Positions 42,496-51,465 are shown, counted from the first letter of the stretch. The stretch is DNA of 64,000 nucleotides from Acidithiobacillus sp. YTS05 (GCF_024396695.1 NZ_CP094359.1:2201501-2265500), one strand, 5' to 3'. Numbers and translations: made by a program. Notes: a model not told the origin generated them from the letters alone.

Positions 42496-43527
42496 ATGCA
42501 GGAATGGGCACCCAACCGTCTGCTGCGCTGGTCTTGCGTTGCCGCCGGGCTCGCGACCCTGGCCGGCTGTGCCAGCGTCTCCACACCACCGCCATCATCT
42601 TCCATGGCGCGTAGTTCGAGTTCCGGAGTGGCCTATTCCACCGGCACCACCTGCTACGCACCTTCTCCCAATCTGCAGGCGGCCTACAATCAGCCTTACG
42701 AGATTAATGGGCAGTGGTACCACCCGCTGCAAATTGCCCAGGGGTATAACCAGACGGGCACCGCCTCGTGGTATGACATCGCTTCCTCCAGTCACGTCAC
42801 GGCTATGGGCACCACCTTTCACGACAACCGCCTGACTGCTGCAAGCCGGGTGCTGCCCCTACCCTCCTGCGTACGCGTCACCAATCTGCAAAATGGTCGC
42901 AGCATTCTCGTTCTGGTCAATGATCGCGGCCCATTCGTTGCTGGGCGAATCATGGATTTATCGATTGGCAGTGCGCGTGCCTTGGGCATCGTCAACCAGG
43001 GAACGGCGCAAGTGAACATCCAGGCGGTGCAAAGTAGCGTTCCCGCACCAGCGCCCTATCGTCCGCAGGTAATGCAGCAACTGGTTCCGGTACAGAACAT
43101 TCGAGCCGTCGTACCCAGTGTGCCCTCCACCCTGCAGTCGCCTGGTTCTGGCGTACAGCATTCCCAGGCCAAACTGCGCTCGGTAGTCGCCAGCGCTTTT
43201 GCCAGTCCCCAGCAACCGCTATCGGCTCCAGCAAAGCCAGTCGCAACGCCAGTCACGACGACTGTACGGCCGGTGCTTTCCGCCCCCCAACTGGAAGATG
43301 TCATTTACCTGATCAGTACCCAACCCATGGAATTGCAGCGCGCCCGTGCGGAACAGCAAAAATTGCAGGCTTTCGGAATTACGACGGCGCATCTGGTCCC
43401 CGCCGCCCAGGGCTATGTCGTTAAGATCGGTCCGCTGGCAAGCACCGACGACACTGCGGGCTACGTGCACAGCCTGCGCCGCCTGCAGTTGGGCGATTTT
43501 CAGCTCAGTCAGAAGGGAGTTGACTGA
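42496..43527 (+). CDS. rlpA: RlpA-like lipoprotein (DPBB plus SPOR) lacking the catalytic His
   Basis: RlpA proteins are outer-membrane lipoproteins that bind denuded septal glycan and in Pseudomonas act as lytic transglycosylases. 343 residues from the ATG at 42496 (GGAGGTGA eight bases upstream). Lipobox LAGC, Cys-25. The double-psi beta-barrel spans about 87-165 (TGTASWYD, VRVTNLQNGRSILVLVNDRGPF, RIMDLS). A Pro/Val-rich linker leads to a divergent SPOR-like C terminus (about 265-340). The catalytic Asp is kept (Asp-143), but the family TAAH motif reads TAAS, with Ser-117 in place of the catalytic His, exactly 26 residues before the Asp. A glycan-binding or structural role is therefore likelier than cleavage. 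Confidence 0.85.
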   Translation: MQEWAPNRLLRWSCVAAGLATLAGCASVSTPPPSSSMARSSSSGVAYSTGTTCYAPSPNLQAAYNQPYEINGQWYHPLQIAQGYNQTGTASWYDIASSSHVTAMGTTFHDNRLTAASRVLPLPSCVRVTNLQNGRSILVLVNDRGPFVAGRIMDLSIGSARALGIVNQGTAQVNIQAVQSSVPAPAPYRPQVMQQLVPVQNIRAVVPSVPSTLQSPGSGVQHSQAKLRSVVASAFASPQQPLSAPAKPVATPVTTTVRPVLSAPQLEDVIYLISTQPMELQRARAEQQKLQAFGITTAHLVPAAQGYVVKIGPLASTDDTAGYVHSLRRLQLGDFQLSQKGVD

Positions 43528-44766
43528 TCAGACCTTGGCGCCAGTACTGAAAATGGTATCGAGTACCGCGTCGCCGTGAAACTCCTCTCCCATGAGGCTT
43601 TCTACGAGTAGCTGTCCACCCAGAACCTCCGGGGCAATGATCAGGTCTACGCCCGTCTGACGCAGACGTTGCAAGTGCCGCTGGTTTCCCACCAGAGCCA
43701 CGGTTTTGCCGGGAACTGCCATCTCCTTGGCCGTGAGAATGATGAAGGCGTTTTCACTATCATCGTTGCGCAGCGCCAGGACTCCCAGGGCCCGCATCGC
43801 ACCAGCGCGGCGAAGGATCTCGGGATCGGTAGGATCACCCACGAAAAGGTCTTCTTCTGGTAGCCACAGAGGTTCCGGTCGCGCCGGCGCTACTACCAAC
43901 ACGCGCAGGTGGCGGCGGCGCAGGGCCCGGTAGGTATTCTGCGCGAAAAGATTGTCACCGATGAGGACATAATGGTCGCTCCAGTCGGATTTTTTCTCGC
44001 CCAGCAGCAGGCGTTGCATTCGCCCATTGATCAGCGGCACGACTACGGCGGAGATCGAGGTGGCGAAAACGGTGATCCCGAGGATGATGATGGAGATGAC
44101 AAAGTAGCGCGCTTCCGGACTTTTGGGCACGATGTCGCCGTAGCCGACGGTAGACATGGTCACCACAGCAAAATACAGAGCCGAGTCCAACGATTTGATT
44201 TGCGGACTGAAACCAGCTCCCAGGACATAGGAACCAAAGACGGCATAGCTCAGCAGTAAAACGATGGAGAGAAAGGCAAAAAGGGTACCTGCGGCGACAC
44301 TCGACCGGGAAAAATGGCGCCGGAAGATCAGCAATCCGAGCAGAATCAGACCGTTGAATATCAGCATGGCGATACTGAGATGCTGGTACCGGTGCAGAAG
44401 GAGGGCCAGACTGATGGCCGAAATCATCAGCGTCAGAGCCCAGGACAGTCGGGAACGGAAGACCAGACCAAAGGCCATGATCAGGAGCACCGCACCCACG
44501 ACCAGTGCTGGAACAGCGCCAAGCTCCGACATGATCGGCAGATCTGTGAGACTGCTGCTGGGAGTGATCACCGATAATTCCGGGATCAACGACTTCAAGG
44601 CAGGCAGGGCATGTAGCAAAGAAAGTGCGCCCAGCGCCGCCACCGCCAAAGCCAAAGGAATTTGGGGGAACCAGCGATCGAGACGCAAAACGGCACGCAT
44701 GCGCGTACCCCAACGGCGCAAGCGCTGCCAGGGGGAAAAGTGAAACAGCTCAGTAGCGCGCATCAT
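43528..44766 (-). CDS. kch: Kch-type potassium channel with RCK (TrkA-N) domain
   Basis: 412 residues, same size and layout as E. coli Kch. Several N-terminal membrane helices (about 35-150), then the pore with selectivity filter TVGYGD (206-211) and the inner helix FVISIIILGITVFATSISAVVVPLI. A cytosolic Rossmann-like RCK domain follows (HYVLIGDNLFAQNTYRAL, about 265, to ENAFIILTAKEM). It probably contributes to potassium-dependent membrane-potential control, relevant to acidophiles that hold an inside-positive potential (inference). It is adjacent to and convergent with rlpA. Confidence 0.93.
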   Translation of the reverse strand: MMRATELFHFSPWQRLRRWGTRMRAVLRLDRWFPQIPLALAVAALGALSLLHALPALKSLIPELSVITPSSSLTDLPIMSELGAVPALVVGAVLLIMAFGLVFRSRLSWALTLMISAISLALLLHRYQHLSIAMLIFNGLILLGLLIFRRHFSRSSVAAGTLFAFLSIVLLLSYAVFGSYVLGAGFSPQIKSLDSALYFAVVTMSTVGYGDIVPKSPEARYFVISIIILGITVFATSISAVVVPLINGRMQRLLLGEKKSDWSDHYVLIGDNLFAQNTYRALRRRHLRVLVVAPARPEPLWLPEEDLFVGDPTDPEILRRAGAMRALGVLALRNDDSENAFIILTAKEMAVPGKTVALVGNQRHLQRLRQTGVDLIIAPEVLGGQLLVESLMGEEFHGDAVLDTIFSTGAKV

Positions 44767-44796
44767 GAACCAGAATACCCACTACCCAATGTCCCT

Positions 44797-44901
44797 TTAG
44801 GAGCGCTCGCTACCATCATCACTGGTGAAGGTACTCTTCATCCCCATGACCATGGCGATGACCCAGAGCAGGCTAAGAACGATGAACAACGCATAAAACA
44901 T
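44797..44901 (-). CDS. Putative 34-residue single-span membrane peptide
   Basis: A short reading frame from the ATG at 44901 to TAA at 44797, preceded six bases upstream by GGAGAG. Its first twenty residues, MFYALFIVLSLLWVIAMVMG, form one clear membrane helix; the last 14 (MKSTFTSDDGSERS) are polar. It lies between mrdA and kch on the same strand, with 30 bases to the kch start, and has its own possible promoter. No homologue is recognised by eye. The ribosome-binding site, hydrophobic profile and placement make it plausible; it could be an accessory peptide of the Kch channel, which is a guess. Confidence 0.5.
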   Translation of the reverse strand: MFYALFIVLSLLWVIAMVMGMKSTFTSDDGSERS

Positions 44902-44935
44902 GGCTACTCTCCTACATTCTTACTATTGACTAGAG

Positions 44936-44964
44936 GCTATATTAGAACACAAGCGTAGACTCAA
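44936..44964 (-). promoter_or_regulatory. Possible promoter for the membrane peptide and kch
   Basis: On the minus strand TTGAGT (44964-44959) and TATAGC (44941-44936), 17 bp apart, between the mrdA stop and the peptide ATG. An overlapping TAATAT could serve as -10 with a shorter spacer. Confidence 0.4.
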
Positions 44965-44977
44965 GTTCCAATCGAGC

Positions 44978-46825
44978 TTAACCGAAGGCCTGGGCCGGAT
45001 TGACGACGATATTGGTAAACGTATGCAATTTCAGCTTGGGACGCAAATAGGAGAGGATCGCGGCCTTCGCCAGTGGCAGGGCCTGCCACGCATTGCCGCC
45101 GCCATCCTCTACCACCGCCGCTACCGCAATTTTCGGGTGATGGTAAGGCGCCCAACCGATAAAGAGGGAATCATCGTTATAGATCGTGCGTCCGTCTCTG
45201 TAGCCCACCGGTACCTCGGCGGTGCCAGTCTTGCCCGCCACGCTCAGGCCCGGATAGGCGACGGTCTTGCAGGTGCCTGAGGTAACACAGGCGCGCATCC
45301 CCGCGCGCACGGCACGTAGGGCAAATCCGGGAAGGTGTAACTCGCGTGCCGCCGGAAAATCCGGCTTGATGATCTGATCCGTTTGCGGGTTTTTCACATC
45401 CCTCAGTACATGCAGATAGGGCAAACTACCCCCATTGGCAATGGCGGCGACCCCGCGCACCAACTGGGTCGGGGTGACCAACAGATACCCCTGACCAATC
45501 CCCAGAATCACCGTATCACCAGTATACCAAGGCGCATGGAGTTGGCGGACCTTCCAGGCGGGTGTAGGGACGAATCCTGCGGCACTGCCGACGAGGTCAA
45601 TAGGTGCCGGTTTGCCAAAACCAAAGCGCCACAGGGTCTGGTCCTGCAGCTGAATCCCCATCTTCAGCGCTAATTTATAAAAGAAGACATCGACCGACCA
45701 GGCCAACGCCTTGCGCAGTCCGGTCTCGCCAAAACCCGAGCGATACCAGTCCCAAAAGACATGCCCTCCTACCTTGATGTAGCCCGGGCAGTAGGTATGG
45801 AAGTTGGGAGCAATCACACCGTTCTGTAGAGCTTCCAGGGAATAAAACGGCTTGATGGTGGAGCCTGGAGGGTACAATCCAGCAAGGGTTCGGTTGAGTA
45901 AGGGGTGATCGGGATCATGCAACAGCGCCTGCCAATGCTTGCTGCTGATGCCTCCGACAAACCAGTTGGGATTGAAACTGGGATTACTGACACTGGCGAG
46001 GATCGCACCGGTATCGGGGTTGATGGCGATGAGGGCACCCCGGTAGTGCTCCTTTTTCATGACGTGGGCAACGGCTTTTTGCACCCGCAGACGCAGGGTG
46101 GTGCGCAGAACGTCGCCCGGCTTGGGCGGCACCCGGCGCAGAGGCGCCACCGGGTCCCCCAAGGCATTCACGCTGCGGATGTCATAGCCAAAATGTCCGC
46201 GCAATTGCCGTTCCAGGGTGTACTCCAGGCCACTGACGCCAATGGTGTGCCGGTACAGATACTGCTGCGGATCAAACCCTTGTAAATCTCTCTGGGTGAC
46301 TGGCCCAACATAACCAATGGTATTCGCAAAGAGGCTGCCATAAGGGTAGTAACGGTGCCAGCGCACAGCAAGACGAACTCCGGGATAGCTTTCCTCCCGT
46401 ACGGCAAAACGCGCCAGCAGTTCCGGCGATAGTTTGGTCAGCAGGACGCGCGGCAAATAGGCCGGTTTGTCATCGATGGTATGCAAGAGATGCTGCACCG
46501 TCTTTTGCGAGATCGGGAAGTCCCGCTGCAGCCGGCGTAAGGTCGCATGCAGGTGATGGACTTCATCCGGAAACAGTTCGAGGACATAGCGCGCCCGATT
46601 GGCCGCCAAAACCTGCCCATGGTCCGCCAGAATCAGACCGCGCGGCGGTGCCAGCGGGACAATGGCCGTGTGATTGGCACGCGCCAGCTGGCGAAAGCGC
46701 CGATAGTGAAAGATCTGCAGGTCGATTACCCGTGCGGCAAGAAGCAACAGCAGCGCCAGCAACAGCAGCGCCGCCCACCCTAGGCGCCGGCGAAATTGGC
46801 GCGATTCGTCCCGATGCGTATCCAT
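44978..46825 (-). CDS. mrdA: Penicillin-binding protein 2
   Basis: Class B peptidoglycan transpeptidase of the elongasome. 615 residues from the ATG at 46825. A membrane anchor (about 17-32), a dimerisation/pedestal domain (50-230), then the transpeptidase with Ser-322 in PPGSTIKPF, the second motif SVD (377-379) and KTGT (532-535). Start is unsure: no ribosome-binding site is near this ATG, and GTG at 46894 in the same frame would add 23 residues. rodA and mreB are not in the window. It diverges from the HtrA gene. Confidence 0.93.
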   Translation of the reverse strand: MDTHRDESRQFRRRLGWAALLLLALLLLLAARVIDLQIFHYRRFRQLARANHTAIVPLAPPRGLILADHGQVLAANRARYVLELFPDEVHHLHATLRRLQRDFPISQKTVQHLLHTIDDKPAYLPRVLLTKLSPELLARFAVREESYPGVRLAVRWHRYYPYGSLFANTIGYVGPVTQRDLQGFDPQQYLYRHTIGVSGLEYTLERQLRGHFGYDIRSVNALGDPVAPLRRVPPKPGDVLRTTLRLRVQKAVAHVMKKEHYRGALIAINPDTGAILASVSNPSFNPNWFVGGISSKHWQALLHDPDHPLLNRTLAGLYPPGSTIKPFYSLEALQNGVIAPNFHTYCPGYIKVGGHVFWDWYRSGFGETGLRKALAWSVDVFFYKLALKMGIQLQDQTLWRFGFGKPAPIDLVGSAAGFVPTPAWKVRQLHAPWYTGDTVILGIGQGYLLVTPTQLVRGVAAIANGGSLPYLHVLRDVKNPQTDQIIKPDFPAARELHLPGFALRAVRAGMRACVTSGTCKTVAYPGLSVAGKTGTAEVPVGYRDGRTIYNDDSLFIGWAPYHHPKIAVAAVVEDGGGNAWQALPLAKAAILSYLRPKLKLHTFTNIVVNPAQAFG

Positions 46826-46904
46826 GTGCAAGGGATAGAGGATAGAAAGGGCAAAGAGTTCCCAGAGCCTACAGGGATATTCATCGATGTTCACAGGGTA
46901 CCCG

Positions 46905-46933
46905 GGAACTTCCCTCGTAGCCTGCCCGTCATA
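46905..46933 (+). promoter_or_regulatory. Sigma-E-like promoter of the HtrA gene
   Basis: GGAACTT (46905-46911), 16 bp, GTCATA (46928-46933). This resembles the extracytoplasmic-stress sigma-E pattern (GGAACTT / TCAAA or GTCTAA), and degP is the archetypal sigma-E gene. The expected start is about 25 bases before the ATG. No good sigma-70 pattern was found in the same gap. Confidence 0.55.
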
Positions 46934-46965
46934 GCTTTCGGTAAACAGAAAAGGAACAGCCGATT

Positions 46966-48429
46966 ATGACCGCAAAATCTCGCAAAATGCTCCTCGCTGT
47001 CAGCAGCGCCGTATTTGCTTTGGGTCTGGGAGCCGTTGGTGTCTCCTTTGCCGCCAACGAGGAAATGCCCATCCCCAAGCCAGTTCTGCATGCGCCGGGT
47101 CCAAAAATGGTACCGGTTCCAGATTTCACACCGATCGTCGACAAGTATGGCAATGCCATTGTCAAGATCGATGATTCCGATACCAAGGTAGTAGGTGGCC
47201 ATCAGGGACAAAATCCGTTCCCGAAGAATTCCCCTTTCTATCAATTTTTCCGCAACTTTCCCGGCGCCCAGCCACCACAGAAAGAAAAGGAAGAGGCCCT
47301 TGGTTCGGGCTTTATCATTTCCCCCAACGGCTACATCGTCACCGCTGGTCATGTGGTGCGCGGCATGCATCACATCGTTGTCACTCTCACCAATCATCAC
47401 GCGTACCCCGCCAAGGTCGTCGGTCTTTCGGTGCGTTATGACACGGCCCTGCTGAAGATCGACGCCCATGACCTGCCCACGGTAGAGTTGGGCAATTCCA
47501 AAGACCTCAAGGTCGGTCAATGGCTGCTGGCCATCGGCATGCCCTTTGGTTTTTATAACACCGTCACGCAAGGCGTAGTGAGCGCCCTGGATCGATCTTT
47601 GCCGCATGATGACGAATATATTCCCTTCATCCAGAGTGACGTGCCGATCAATCCAGGCAACTCCGGTGGTCCCATCTTCAATATGTCCGGCCAAGTGGTC
47701 GGTATCAACGATCAGATCTACACCAACGATGGTGGCTACATGGGCCTCTCGTTCAGCATCCCCATCAACACCGCCATGCGTGCAGTGGATGCCTTCCTTG
47801 CCCACAAAAAATTGCATTTTGGCTGGCTGGGCGTCGATGTACAAGAGGTCACGCCGCAAATGGCGCAGGCTCTGCATCTGAAAGAGCCGGTAGGGGCGCT
47901 GGTGGCCAACGTGGAGCCCGATGAAGCAGCAGCGAAAGCAGGACTGAAAACTGGCGATGTCATTGTCACCTATGATCACAAGCCGGTGTACAGTGTCGGT
48001 TCCCTGCCGCCGCTGGTGGGTGATACGCCGCCGGGGACAACGGTTCCCATCGGCATCCTGCGCAATGGCAAACCCGAGACCATCAATGCCTTCATTGGCA
48101 CCATGCCGCAAAAAATGCGTCATGCGGAAATGGACAAGGTGGTGGATATTCATCGCCTGGGGCTGCGCGTGAGCGGCCTGGATGCGGCCGAGAAGAAGGC
48201 CCTGGGGATTCGGCATGGGGTCTTTATCGAGAGCGTCTATCCAGGACCTGCGGCAGAAATCGGCTTGCACGAGGGTATGGCAATTCAGGAGATCGATCAG
48301 CAACCCGTCGACAGCCCGGAACAGCTGGAGAGCATCGTCAAGGGTCTTCCGGCGCATCAGCCCATTTCCGTTCTGATTCGTCAGGGCCATAACAGTCTCT
48401 TTGTAGTCATCCATCTGCCCAAAAACTAA
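46966..48429 (+). CDS. degP: Periplasmic serine protease/chaperone of the HtrA (DegP/MucD) family
   Basis: 487 residues. Signal peptide about 1-29 (ends VSFAA). The trypsin-like domain has catalytic His-129 (TAGHVV), Asp-159 (RYDTALLKI) and Ser-233 (GNSGGP). Two PDZ domains follow (about 285-370 and 390-487) for substrate and oligomer control. Full catalytic triad means an active protease. A Gly/Pro/Phe-rich loop (about 78-110) before the protease core corresponds to the LA-loop region. dacA follows 12 bases later, linking protein and peptidoglycan maintenance in the periplasm. Confidence 0.94.
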   Translation: MTAKSRKMLLAVSSAVFALGLGAVGVSFAANEEMPIPKPVLHAPGPKMVPVPDFTPIVDKYGNAIVKIDDSDTKVVGGHQGQNPFPKNSPFYQFFRNFPGAQPPQKEKEEALGSGFIISPNGYIVTAGHVVRGMHHIVVTLTNHHAYPAKVVGLSVRYDTALLKIDAHDLPTVELGNSKDLKVGQWLLAIGMPFGFYNTVTQGVVSALDRSLPHDDEYIPFIQSDVPINPGNSGGPIFNMSGQVVGINDQIYTNDGGYMGLSFSIPINTAMRAVDAFLAHKKLHFGWLGVDVQEVTPQMAQALHLKEPVGALVANVEPDEAAAKAGLKTGDVIVTYDHKPVYSVGSLPPLVGDTPPGTTVPIGILRNGKPETINAFIGTMPQKMRHAEMDKVVDIHRLGLRVSGLDAAEKKALGIRHGVFIESVYPGPAAEIGLHEGMAIQEIDQQPVDSPEQLESIVKGLPAHQPISVLIRQGHNSLFVVIHLPKN

Positions 48430-48441
48430 GGAAACCGACAG

Positions 48442-49596
48442 ATGAATCCATCCCTGCGGCGCCTGCGGACGCCTCTGCTGGCGTTGTGCCTTTCTCCTCT
48501 GGGCGTCTCTCTGGCGCAAGCGGCGGACCTGCAGCCCCCACCGCCGACCATTCCCGACTGTAAAAGCTACGTGCTGATAGATTCTCGTACCGGCGCCATC
48601 ATTGCCGAAAAGGATCCGGATCTGCAGTTGCCCCCCGCCAGTCTCACCAAGTTGATGACTGCCTATTTGACCTATGGCGCCCTCGCTGACGGACGTCTGC
48701 ATTGGAACCAGCAGATCCCGGTCAGTACCGTAGCCTGGCACACTGGCGGTTCGAGCATGTTCATCCAGCCCAACCTGCCGGTTACCGTCAGCCAGCTCAT
48801 GCACGGGCTGATCATCGATTCCGGCAATGACGCGGCCGTAGCCCTGGCCCAAGCCGTCGCCGGCAGTCGCGCCGCTTTTGTCGAGGAGATGAATGCCGAG
48901 GCCGAGAAAATGGGTCTCAAGGGGGCGCATTATACCGATGTCGATGGTCTACCCGATCCTGGCCTGCATCTTTCGGCCATGAACATTGCCATCATTTCTC
49001 GCAACCTGATCCAAAAGTATCCGCAGGTCATCGATATTTCCAGGATCAAATATTATCGCTACAACCACATCACCCAGCGCAGCTGGAATCCCGCCCTCTT
49101 TGGCCATCCGAGCATTGACGGACTGAAAACCGGTCATACCAATGCCGCTGGTCACTGCATGGACACCACCGCCATTCGCAATGGACGGCGCTTGATCGCT
49201 GTCGTCATGGGGGCGCCGAGTTGGCCCGCCGGCGTGAATGATGTCGTTGCCCTGCTCGACTATGGCTACACCTTTACCCACGACGTAGAAGCAGTGAAGG
49301 CAGGGACGGTGCTGGGCAAATACAGCGATCCACAACTGGATCCAGAGGACTTCGCAGTCAAGGCGGCAAGGGATATCTGGGTGACGGTACCGGCGGGAGA
49401 GCAAAAGGATCTGCAGCGCAGCGTCAGTTACGACAAGCTTGGCGGGCATGGGGTAGCCGCTGGTGCCATCGTGGGCCACCTACAGATCACCCTGCATGGC
49501 AAAGTGCTTGGCCAAACCCCGTTGGTGGCGGCCCAGGCTGCCAAACCTGCGGGCACCATCGGCACGCTCTGGCATCAAGCCGAGAACGCTCTATAA
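48442..49596 (+). CDS. dacA: D-alanyl-D-alanine carboxypeptidase (PBP5/6 family)
   Basis: Low-molecular-mass class C PBP that trims the terminal D-Ala of peptidoglycan stem peptides. 384 residues. Signal peptide about 1-28 (VSLAQAA). Active-site motifs: SLTK (67-70), SGN (127-129) and KTG (229-231). A C-terminal beta-domain (about 275-360) and an amphipathic tail (TLWHQAENAL) for membrane attachment follow. AAGGAAA precedes the ATG. It forms a two-gene unit with the HtrA gene. Confidence 0.94.
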   Translation: MNPSLRRLRTPLLALCLSPLGVSLAQAADLQPPPPTIPDCKSYVLIDSRTGAIIAEKDPDLQLPPASLTKLMTAYLTYGALADGRLHWNQQIPVSTVAWHTGGSSMFIQPNLPVTVSQLMHGLIIDSGNDAAVALAQAVAGSRAAFVEEMNAEAEKMGLKGAHYTDVDGLPDPGLHLSAMNIAIISRNLIQKYPQVIDISRIKYYRYNHITQRSWNPALFGHPSIDGLKTGHTNAAGHCMDTTAIRNGRRLIAVVMGAPSWPAGVNDVVALLDYGYTFTHDVEAVKAGTVLGKYSDPQLDPEDFAVKAARDIWVTVPAGEQKDLQRSVSYDKLGGHGVAAGAIVGHLQITLHGKVLGQTPLVAAQAAKPAGTIGTLWHQAENAL

Positions 49597-49641
49597 CCTG
49601 AGGTCCTCTGCCTTGCCGATCGGGCGAAGGGTAAGCCAATC

Positions 49642-51054
49642 TCAGAGGGCTGTCGTCCCCAAGCGGTGCGCCTCTTCCTGAGATAGACGGCGCGCCCGCC
49701 ACTTGGCATAGAGCAACGCGGGCACGATGGCTACCACCCAAAGCACCAAGGACCAGCCGAGCGGATAGGCGAGAGGAAAGAGCGATTCCCAAAGCACCCA
49801 CCAGAAGAGCAGTGTTGCCACGATCGGCAAGAGAAAATGGAAGAAGATGCGACTGCCATGGGAGTCGCCGCCCGCCGGCAGACGCATCAAGGCAAGATTC
49901 ATCAGGCTATGAGCGGTTACCAGGCCAATCAGGACGGCGGTTGTCATGACATTGAAGCCATTACTGGGCCCGAAAACCAGGCCGAACAGAATGGCGAGAC
50001 CCAGTGCCAAAGCGGCAAGAAAGTTGATGGCCCCCTGGGGCGCACGTTGCCCATTCACCAGAGCGAAACGGGTATGCAGCAAGCGATCACGGGCAATGGC
50101 GAAGAGCACCCGTGCCGAACCATTCAGCAGGGCCAGGCCGTCGGCCATGGCGCTGTTGATGGCCAGGATTACTAAGGCTGCTGCACCCCAGAATCCAAGA
50201 TATTTCTCGAAAACCACTACCCCCGGAGCGCCGTTGCTGGCAAAGCTGCGCATGTCGTGCATCCCCCAGCCCACGGTCAGGGCGTAAGCCGACAAGATCA
50301 GCGCAGCACCAACCAGGCTCAGGGAGACCAGCGCCGCCTTGCCAATCACGCGCCCATTCTGGGTGCGCACCCCCCGCGTCTCCTCGGCCAAGGGAGTGTG
50401 GCTACCAATGCCAATAAAACTGGTAATGGCAAAGATCATTCCCATTGCCACGCCTTTGAAGCCGACGTCTGCGGTGCTGAAGGGCGCCCACGGGTGGGCA
50501 GGCAGGGCGCGGCTGATGATGAACAGCGAACTGCCCACCAAAAACAGGATCTCTATCAGGCTGGTGATCGCCACCGTGCGAATGCTTGGGCGAATGCCGG
50601 CCACACTGAGCAGCCAGGGGACACCCACAAAGAACAGAATACTGGCAATCCAAAACCAGGACGGGAGCGCGAGGCCCAGGCTGCGCGCGAGGCCTGGCAG
50701 AAAGACACCACCTACATAAACCGGAATCGCTCCGACGCTCAGGGTTTGGTAGAAGATGACCATAAAACCCGTGACCAGCGCCGCCGGCGCTCCCAGTCCT
50801 GCCGAGACAAAACTGTAATAGCCGCCGGCTGAGGCCCGATGCTTGGTCAGGTGATAGATGGTGTTCACCTCGATGAACATCAGGATGAACGCTGCCAGAT
50901 AAGAGAGCGGCATGGCTACCAAGGCGAAAGCGGCACCGGCAGTCATGAAAGCGACCACGTCGCAGGTCGGCGCCATGCCGGATATGCTCTGGCCCACCAG
51001 GCCCCAAAAGCTCACTACGTCCTGTTGTAACGCTCGGGATTCCGATTCAGACAT
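49642..51054 (-). CDS. APC superfamily amino acid permease
   Basis: 470 residues from the ATG at 51054 (MSESESRALQQDVVSFWG), about 12 membrane helices. The N-terminal helix 1 motif GLVGQSISGMAPTCDVVAF and helix 2-3 region KHRASAGGYYSFVSAGLG follow the APC pattern (AET/GABA-permease-like branch). Longer in-frame reading upstream is not conserved, and no strong ribosome-binding site decides. Substrate (amino acid or polyamine) cannot be read. It is alone on its strand, convergent with dacA, with no linked metabolic genes. Confidence 0.85.
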   Translation of the reverse strand: MSESESRALQQDVVSFWGLVGQSISGMAPTCDVVAFMTAGAAFALVAMPLSYLAAFILMFIEVNTIYHLTKHRASAGGYYSFVSAGLGAPAALVTGFMVIFYQTLSVGAIPVYVGGVFLPGLARSLGLALPSWFWIASILFFVGVPWLLSVAGIRPSIRTVAITSLIEILFLVGSSLFIISRALPAHPWAPFSTADVGFKGVAMGMIFAITSFIGIGSHTPLAEETRGVRTQNGRVIGKAALVSLSLVGAALILSAYALTVGWGMHDMRSFASNGAPGVVVFEKYLGFWGAAALVILAINSAMADGLALLNGSARVLFAIARDRLLHTRFALVNGQRAPQGAINFLAALALGLAILFGLVFGPSNGFNVMTTAVLIGLVTAHSLMNLALMRLPAGGDSHGSRIFFHFLLPIVATLLFWWVLWESLFPLAYPLGWSLVLWVVAIVPALLYAKWRARRLSQEEAHRLGTTAL

Positions 51055-51256
51055 GCTTTGCAGCCTGTTTTGCAACACGGTTGCATTACATGGTATCCCT
51101 TCGCGCACGATTGTCAACAGCACTATCGGCTTGAAAGTGGTGATAGTAGGTGCGTACTTTGGGTGAGTGGTTTTCCGGGGCCTACTGAGTAGCCACTTTA
51201 AGAAGAATTTCTACCCGATCATTAGCGTCTGACGCGCAAACAAACTGCGTCTGGCT

Positions 51257-51340
51257 TCAATGATTCTTGGGGCGACTCTGTCGCGCCCAGAGTTCGGCGT
51301 AGTGCCCGTTGGCCTGCAGCAACTGTTGATGATTGCCCAT
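51257..51340 (-). pseudogene. Remnant: C-terminal tail of an ABC exporter ATPase subunit
   Basis: On the minus strand a short frame reads MGNHQQLLQANGHYAELWARQS and ends in TGA at 51257. The pattern G-x-H-x-x-L-L-x-x-N-G-x-Y-A-x-L-W-x-x-Q is how the nucleotide-binding domain of ABC exporters (MsbA/Atm1/HlyB-like) ends. A TAG lies one codon upstream and no Walker or signature motifs are nearby, so only about 27 codons remain. It is probably left by deletion or rearrangement; it is too short to be a working gene. Confidence 0.6.
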
Positions 51341-51465
51341 CTAAAGTCTGCTGGCAACGATTCGAATCGGACACTCGTTCCATCGTGGTGCAAAATCTGG
51401 CCACATGCCATATTCTGGTGCGCTGAGTGGGACATTTCCGTGCATGCGCAGAGGCACACAGGCGC

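Noticed and set aside
46891..48930. 679-codon open frame on the minus strand opposite the HtrA and PBP5 genes
   Set aside because: It is the antisense mirror of two genes with complete catalytic motifs; high G+C codon bias leaves few stops on the opposite strand. The translation has no domain-like pattern.
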